The position numbers and the translations under genes were made by a program. From assembly GCA_029820945.1 (NCBI GenBank), contig JALGUJ010000033.1, positions 1 to 38,805 of the forward strand: 38,805 nucleotides of DNA, given 5' to 3'. Positions 34,418 to 38,805 of the stretch are shown piece by piece. Each line of letters opens with the position of its first letter. The stretch's first letter is position 1. Origin of the DNA: Candidatus Zipacnadia bacterium. Lineage in GTDB: Bacteria > Armatimonadota > Zipacnadia > Zipacnadales > UBA5352. The notes under the pieces are model-generated. The model did not search any database and had not been told where the DNA came from. It worked only from the letters and a program-made list of their open reading frames with translations.

Positions 34418-37120
34418 ATGGCATGTCCGAGATGGTCGCACGCCACGCACGTGCTCGCAGTTGTGCTGATCGCCTCCGCATTCTGCGCCTTCGCGGGGCC
34501 TCCGTCCTCGGCTCAGGCGGATGTGCAGGCTGAGAAGGACTTCGCGTTCGCGGAGGGGCTCTACGGCCAGGAGAACTACGAGCTGGCCCTGGAGAAGTAC
34601 CTCGCCTTTATCGAGGCTTACCCCAACCACCCGAACCTCTCGCTGGCGCTCTTCAGGGCGGGCGAGTGCCACTTCCGGCTCGGGAGCTACGCCGAGGCGG
34701 CGCCGTTCTTCGCGAAGGTGACTGAGCAGTTCCCGAACAGCGACGAGGCCGAGCTGAGCTGGCTGTGGCTGGGTGACTCGCACTTCAAGGCCGGCAACTA
34801 TGAGGAGGCCGCCGCGGCCTACGAGTCGCTGCTGCGCACGTTCGCCGAGAGCGAGCACGCGGCCGACGCGGCCTACTGGCGCGCGGAGAGCTACTACAAC
34901 CTCGGCAGGTTCGACGATGCCGTGGCGGCCTACCAGGACGCGCTGGGCCGGGGCCTGCAGGAGCGCGAGGTCCCCTACGCCATCTACTCGATAGGGCTGT
35001 CGTACCTGCAGCTCGAGCGGCCGGCGGAGGCGGCGGAGCAGTTCGCGCGCGTGGTGGATCAGCACCGCGACAGCCCCGTGGCCGCCGAATCGGGCTACCT
35101 GCTCGGCCGCGCCCGGCAGGCGCAGGGCAGCTACGACGGGGCCCTTTCCGCCTACCGGTCCGTCCTCGAGCGGTACCCCACCTCCCCGTTTGCCGCCCAC
35201 GCGCAGTTCGGGATCGGGAGCTGTCACTTCCAGCAGAAGAGCTTCGACGCCGCGCGCGAGGCCTGGGAGCTGGTCGTCGCCCGCCATGGCGACAGCACGG
35301 TGGCGGAGGAGGCGCGGGTGCGCATCGCTGACAGCCTCTTCCACCTGGAGCGCTGGGATGAGGCGGCGGCCGCCTACCGGCAGGCGACGGACCACGCCGA
35401 GGGCCGGTGGGCCGCAGAGGCGCTCTACTGGCTCGGCGTGACGCGCGAGAAGCGGGGAGACCAGGCCGCCGCCCTGGCCACACACAGGAAGCTCGTCGAG
35501 CAGCACGCGGAGGACCCGCGGGCGGCTGACTCGTGGCTGCGCATCGCCCACCTCGAGGCGGCGCAGGGCAACCACGAGGCCGCGATCAAGGCCTACGAGA
35601 CCGCCGCGGGCGCGGTCGAGGACCCGGAGCAGCGCCGACAGACGCTGGCGGCCCTGGAGTGGGCGCGCTACGAGCAGGAGCAATCCCCTGAGGCGCTTGC
35701 TGAGCTCGAAGAGATGGTGCGCGATGACCCGGCGTCCGGGGTGGGCGAGGAGCTGGCCTACCGCGTGGGTCGCGCGCACTTCGACGCGGGCAGCTACGAG
35801 CCGGCGAAGCAGATGCTCGCGCTGCTGCTCGAGCATCACCCCGAATCCGCACGGGCCGCGGAAGCGACCTACCTGTTGGCTGTATGCGAGGAGAATCTGG
35901 GCGAGACCGGGGCGGCGGAGCCGCGCTACCGGCAGCTTCTTGACGAGGAGCCCGCGTCCGAGTACACGCACTACGCGGCCGCGGCCCTGGCGAGCATGCA
36001 CGCCGCCCGCGGCGAGATCGACCAGGCCCGGCAGCTCCTGGCGCGGCTGGAGCACGATGACGCTCCGAAGCCGACGGTGGCCTTCGCCACCTACCGGGTG
36101 GCCGAGGCCCTGCGCGCCGCCGGCGAGACCGGCGAGGCGCTAAAGCTCTACGAGAAGTCCCTGGCCGCCGACCCCAGGGGCGAGAGCGCTGCCTACGCGT
36201 GGGTCGGCCTGGGCTGGTGCAGGCTTGAGGGCGACGCGGATGAGGCCGCGAAGGCCTGGCGAACCGTGCTGACTGAGTTCCCGGATTCGGACGCAGTGCC
36301 CCACGCGCTTGACGGCCTGATCGCGGCCGGGCAGCGCCTCTTCGAGGCCGAGGAGTACGACGCGGCCGCCGGCCTCTACCAGGGCATCATTGATGACTTC
36401 CCCGAGGCCGAGGCGGCGGTGCGGGCGAAGTACGGGCTCGCGTGGGTGCTGCTGCGCCAGGAGAGGGGAGAGGAGGCCCTGCCGCTGTTCGAGGCGGTCG
36501 CCACCGCCACGACCAACAGCGAGGTCGCCGCAGACGCGCGCTACCGGGCGGCCACGCTGCACGTCGAGCGCGGCCGGCAGCAGAAGGCGGTGGAGCTGCT
36601 CGAACCGCTGCGCGAGGCGCCGGGAGAGGGCGAGCGCGCCCCCTGGGCGTTGCTGCTGCTGGGCCGGGCATACCTCGACCTGGATCAGGCGCAGCAGGCG
36701 GCGGACGTCTTCGGCCTGCTCCTGGAGACGTGGCCCGAGCACGAGGTCGCGCCCGGCGCGCGGCTCGGCCTGGGGATGACCTACCGGGCGCTGGGGCGCA
36801 ACGACGAGGCGGAGGCCGCGCTGCGGCAGGCGGTGGAGGCGGGCGGCGAGGTGGCGGCCGAGGCTCACTACGAGCTGGCCGCGACCATCCGCGATCGGGG
36901 GGACAGGTCCGCGGCCGCCGAGGAGTTCCTCAAGGTGGCGATTCTCTACCAGGCCCCCGCGTGGTCGGCGCGGGCGCAGTTCGCCGCCGGCCAGTGCTAC
37001 GAGGAGCTGGGCGAGCAGGACAGGGCCATCAGGAGCTATAAGGTCATTCTACGCGACCACGCGGATCAGACCGAGTGGGTGACGAAGGCCCAGGAGCGGC
37101 TGGCGGCGCTGGAGCAGTAG
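34418..37120 (+). CDS. Exported TPR-repeat protein of the ExbBD/TonB cluster
   Basis: The product has 900 residues. An N-terminal hydrophobic segment (about 10-26, HVLAVVLIASAFCAFAG) with an A-x-A site acts as the signal peptide, followed by about 20 tetratricopeptide repeats. Typical units are LYGQENYELALEKYLAFIEAYPNHP, FKAGNYEEAAAAYESLLRTFAES and YRALGRNDEAEAALRQAVEAGGE, with the A-x-x-x-Y/F-x-x-L-x-x-x-P signature of YbgF/BamD-like outer-membrane TPR proteins. The protein should lie in the periplasm as an elongated superhelix and may organise or scaffold the energised outer-membrane complex. I chose the ATG at 34418 with GGGGAG upstream; a GTG at 34349 would add 23 residues. ExbB starts 68 nt downstream. 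Confidence 0.82.
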   Translation: MACPRWSHATHVLAVVLIASAFCAFAGPPSSAQADVQAEKDFAFAEGLYGQENYELALEKYLAFIEAYPNHPNLSLALFRAGECHFRLGSYAEAAPFFAKVTEQFPNSDEAELSWLWLGDSHFKAGNYEEAAAAYESLLRTFAESEHAADAAYWRAESYYNLGRFDDAVAAYQDALGRGLQEREVPYAIYSIGLSYLQLERPAEAAEQFARVVDQHRDSPVAAESGYLLGRARQAQGSYDGALSAYRSVLERYPTSPFAAHAQFGIGSCHFQQKSFDAAREAWELVVARHGDSTVAEEARVRIADSLFHLERWDEAAAAYRQATDHAEGRWAAEALYWLGVTREKRGDQAAALATHRKLVEQHAEDPRAADSWLRIAHLEAAQGNHEAAIKAYETAAGAVEDPEQRRQTLAALEWARYEQEQSPEALAELEEMVRDDPASGVGEELAYRVGRAHFDAGSYEPAKQMLALLLEHHPESARAAEATYLLAVCEENLGETGAAEPRYRQLLDEEPASEYTHYAAAALASMHAARGEIDQARQLLARLEHDDAPKPTVAFATYRVAEALRAAGETGEALKLYEKSLAADPRGESAAYAWVGLGWCRLEGDADEAAKAWRTVLTEFPDSDAVPHALDGLIAAGQRLFEAEEYDAAAGLYQGIIDDFPEAEAAVRAKYGLAWVLLRQERGEEALPLFEAVATATTNSEVAADARYRAATLHVERGRQQKAVELLEPLREAPGEGERAPWALLLLGRAYLDLDQAQQAADVFGLLLETWPEHEVAPGARLGLGMTYRALGRNDEAEAALRQAVEAGGEVAAEAHYELAATIRDRGDRSAAAEEFLKVAILYQAPAWSARAQFAAGQCYEELGEQDRAIRSYKVILRDHADQTEWVTKAQERLAALEQ

Positions 37121-37188
37121 CTCTCTGACCGTACGTGGCGGGCCGCGGTGGCGGTCGGCCGCGCCATCGAGTGCAAAGGGGAATGCGC

Positions 37189-37833
37189 ATGCAAGACCTG
37201 GCCGCACGTTCGGCGCTGCTCGACTACTTCGTGCGGGGCGGCCCCTGGATGTGGGTGCTGCTCGCCTGTTCCATCGTCGCGCTGGCCGTGATGATCTTCA
37301 AGATCGTTAGCCTCTGGCTGGCCGGCCGCGGCGCAGAGGCTCTCGTGGAGGAAGTCGAGGCGATGCTTGAGGCCGGCCGTCGCGAGGAGGCCGCCGAGCG
37401 CTGCTCCCGGTCGTCCACGGCAGTGAGCGCGGTGCTGCACTCCGCCGTGGCCGCGTCCGGCGACGCGCTTGAGACGCCACAGGAGGCGGCGGAGGCGGCC
37501 GGGGCGGCCCAGGTCGCGGCCCTCGAGTCCGGGCTCCCGGTCCTCGCGACCATCGCCAACGTGGCTCCGCTGATCGGCTTCCTGGGGACCGTCAGCGGCA
37601 TGATCCGCGCCTTCACGGCCATCGCCGAGGCCGGGCTGGGCGAGCCCGGCGTGGTCGCCGCCGGAATCGGCGAGGCGCTGATCACCACGGCCTCCGGGCT
37701 GATCGTGGCCATCCCCTGCTTCATCGCATACGGTGCCCTGGTGGCCCGGGTGAACGGCCTGGCGCTGCTGATGGAGCTGGCAGGCACGCGCGTCGCCAAC
37801 CTCGTGTCGAGGACTGGTGCCGATGAAGCTTAG
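37189..37833 (+). CDS. exbB: ExbB/TolQ/MotA-type proton-channel protein
   Basis: The 214-residue product has the three-helix plan of ExbB/TolQ: TM1 near 18-42 (PWMWVLLACSIVALAVMIFK), a cytoplasmic loop, TM2 near 115-140 (LATIANVAPLIGFLGTVSGM, the family signature) and TM3 near 160-185 (GIGEALITTASGLIVAIPCF). With ExbD it forms an inner-membrane channel that uses the proton gradient to power TonB. The cytoplasmic loop is short, and total length is slightly below the usual 220-245. The ATG at 37189 has AAGGGGA 6 nt upstream; the ATG at 37183 would leave no spacing. The 3' end overlaps exbD by 11 nt. A TolQ role is possible, but the TonB-like neighbour favours ExbB. Confidence 0.88.
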   Translation: MQDLAARSALLDYFVRGGPWMWVLLACSIVALAVMIFKIVSLWLAGRGAEALVEEVEAMLEAGRREEAAERCSRSSTAVSAVLHSAVAASGDALETPQEAAEAAGAAQVAALESGLPVLATIANVAPLIGFLGTVSGMIRAFTAIAEAGLGEPGVVAAGIGEALITTASGLIVAIPCFIAYGALVARVNGLALLMELAGTRVANLVSRTGADEA

Positions 37834-38251
37834 GTCGCGCATGCCGCCCCTCAGTCCCGTCCCCATGGCGACGATGGCCGACGTGGCCTTCCTGCTGATC
37901 ATCTTCTTCATGCTCACCAGCACCTTCGCCAGGGACACGGGGCTGGACATCACCCTCCCGAAAGCGATAACCTCAGAGTCGCTGCCCAAGCGCGAGGTAA
38001 CCATCTGGGTGAACAGGCACGGGCAGGTGCGGGTCAATGAGAACTGGATCCAGCCGCAGGACCTGATGACGGCCCTGCGCGTCGAGTTCGCCCAGGCCGA
38101 CGTCCGGGGCGTCACGATACGCGGCGACGAGCGCGTCCCCTACGGCACGATCGTCACCGTCATGGACACGGCGAAGCAGCTCGGCGCCGACATCACGCTG
38201 GCCGCAGAGGTGGAGGAAGGAACGCCCGGGGCGGTGGTCGTGGAGCCGTAG
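37823..38251 (+). CDS. exbD: ExbD/TolR-type protein
   Basis: The 142-residue product has the ExbD/TolR layout: a short N-terminal tail, one membrane helix at about 17-37 with the conserved proton-carrying Asp20 (TMADVAFLLIIFFMLTST), then a periplasmic domain (about 40-135) with VTIWVNRHGQVRVN and VTIRGDERVPYGTIVTVMDTAKQLG, typical of the family. It partners ExbB in the energy-transducing channel. The start at 37823 overlaps the end of exbB by 11 nt, so translation is probably coupled; a GTG 6 nt upstream is an alternative. Confidence 0.9.
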   Translation: MKLRSRMPPLSPVPMATMADVAFLLIIFFMLTSTFARDTGLDITLPKAITSESLPKREVTIWVNRHGQVRVNENWIQPQDLMTALRVEFAQADVRGVTIRGDERVPYGTIVTVMDTAKQLGADITLAAEVEEGTPGAVVVEP

Positions 38252-38286
38252 CCGCCCGCCGGGAAGCGCAGCGCGAGGAGACAATC

Positions 38287-38805
38287 ATGGTCCGGCAGCC
38301 GGGGTTCAGGTGGGCGTTGTTCTGCTCGGCGATGATACACATCATCGTCTTCCTCACCGTGCCCATGGGCGGGAGCATCGGGCGCGCACGCGACCAGGCC
38401 GTGCAAAGCCTCACGGAGACGGCCGTCGAGTTCGTGACCTTCGTCAAGCCGAAGCCGCCGCCACCGCCCCCGGTCAGGCGCGTGCAGCGGCGGACGGTCG
38501 TGCGTCGCGTCGTGCGCCGCCGACCCAGGCGCCGGAGGCCACGCCCGGCGGCGGAGCAGGCAGAGCAGCCAGCAGAGGAGCGGCCGGCCGATCCCGCGCG
38601 TGCGCGGAACGAGCCCGAACCTGCCCCGCAGCCGGAGCCGGCCCCCCAGCCTGAGCCGAGGCCCGCACCGGAGCTGGCGGTCCTGCCTCCCGAGTCCGAG
38701 CCGGCGCCCGCGCCGGAGCCGGTATCCGCGCCGGCCCCCGAGCCGGAGCCGACCATCATCCACCCCACGCCGCCGGCGGCCGCGCCCGCAGCGGAGGCCC
38801 CCGCG
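38287..38805 (+). CDS. TonB-like protein, 3' end outside the window
   Basis: The frame is open for 173 codons to the window edge. The start has GAGGAG about 6 nt upstream. A single membrane helix at about 8-27 contains S14-x3-H18, like the essential Ser/His pair in the TonB helix that contacts ExbBD. An Arg/Val-rich patch (about 64-90) and then a long Pro/Glu/Ala-rich region follow (PEPAPQPEPAPQPEPRP), the periplasm-spanning segment. The C-terminal domain that grips TonB boxes lies beyond 38805 and cannot be checked. Gene order exbB-exbD-tonB supports the call. Confidence 0.82.
   Translation, partial: MVRQPGFRWALFCSAMIHIIVFLTVPMGGSIGRARDQAVQSLTETAVEFVTFVKPKPPPPPPVRRVQRRTVVRRVVRRRPRRRRPRPAAEQAEQPAEERPADPARARNEPEPAPQPEPAPQPEPRPAPELAVLPPESEPAPAPEPVSAPAPEPEPTIIHPTPPAAAPAAEAPA

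Noticed and set aside
34040..36055. A 671-codon minus-strand frame opposite the TPR gene
   Set aside because: It is Leu/Arg/Val-rich antisense to regular TPR repeats, and explained by GC bias.

Overview
The window is about 38.8 kb of very GC-rich bacterial DNA with strong third-position GC bias. The bias opens long spurious frames on both strands. The right edge carries ExbB, ExbD and TonB-like genes, so the cell is probably Gram-negative with an outer membrane. Lipoproteins, a CBM9 plus heparinase-like enzyme, a DUF2961/GH172-like protein and CUT1-type sugar permeases fit a polysaccharide-degrading lineage such as Armatimonadota or Planctomycetota. That assignment is an inference; no rRNA or other marker gene is present. 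I saw no tRNA, rRNA, CRISPR array, insertion sequence or integrase.

Region 1 (1-4361, + strand): a SorC-type sugar-responsive regulator (459-1778) lies behind a near-consensus sigma70-type promoter (356-384) with a palindrome upstream. Two lipoproteins follow. One is a GH17-like beta-1,3-glucanase and the other an accessory protein; their N-terminal beta domains look paralogous. A strong hairpin closes the block.

Region 2 (4751-15905, + strand): this is the most unusual part. Seven same-strand genes with short gaps or overlaps encode: (i) a 305-aa protein with faint sigma70-like features; (ii) a GT5 glycogen-synthase-like protein with a changed donor-site motif; (iii) a TPR protein carrying a zinc anti-sigma (ZAS)-like H-x26-H-x3-C-x2-C motif; (iv, v) two overlapping, divergent HSP90/HtpG paralogues with intact ATPase motifs; (vi) an unrecognised 446-aa protein; (vii) a CHAT caspase-like protease fused to an FGE-sulfatase-type domain. 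I propose a chaperone-gated, protease-effector signalling or defence system, possibly working through a sigma/anti-sigma pair. This is a hypothesis from domain content and gene order.

Region 3 (16016-34107, - strand): a carbohydrate uptake and degradation cluster, read from the right. It contains a LamG-domain secreted protein, a substrate-binding protein fused to a MalF-like permease, a MalG-like permease with a roughly 400-residue periplasmic insert, a CBM9-heparinase II/III-like enzyme, a DUF2961/GH172-like secreted protein, an alpha/beta hydrolase, a DegT-family aminotransferase and a HEAT-repeat protein. No transport ATPase is present, so a shared one elsewhere is inferred. Several gene junctions hold GC-rich hairpins or short repeats. 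One junction (31124-31319) may encode a small protein split at a CCC-TGA +1 frameshift site.

Region 4 (34418-38805, + strand): a 900-aa exported TPR protein, ExbB, ExbD and a TonB-like protein cut by the window end. They form an energy-transducing outer-membrane module transcribed divergently from region 3.
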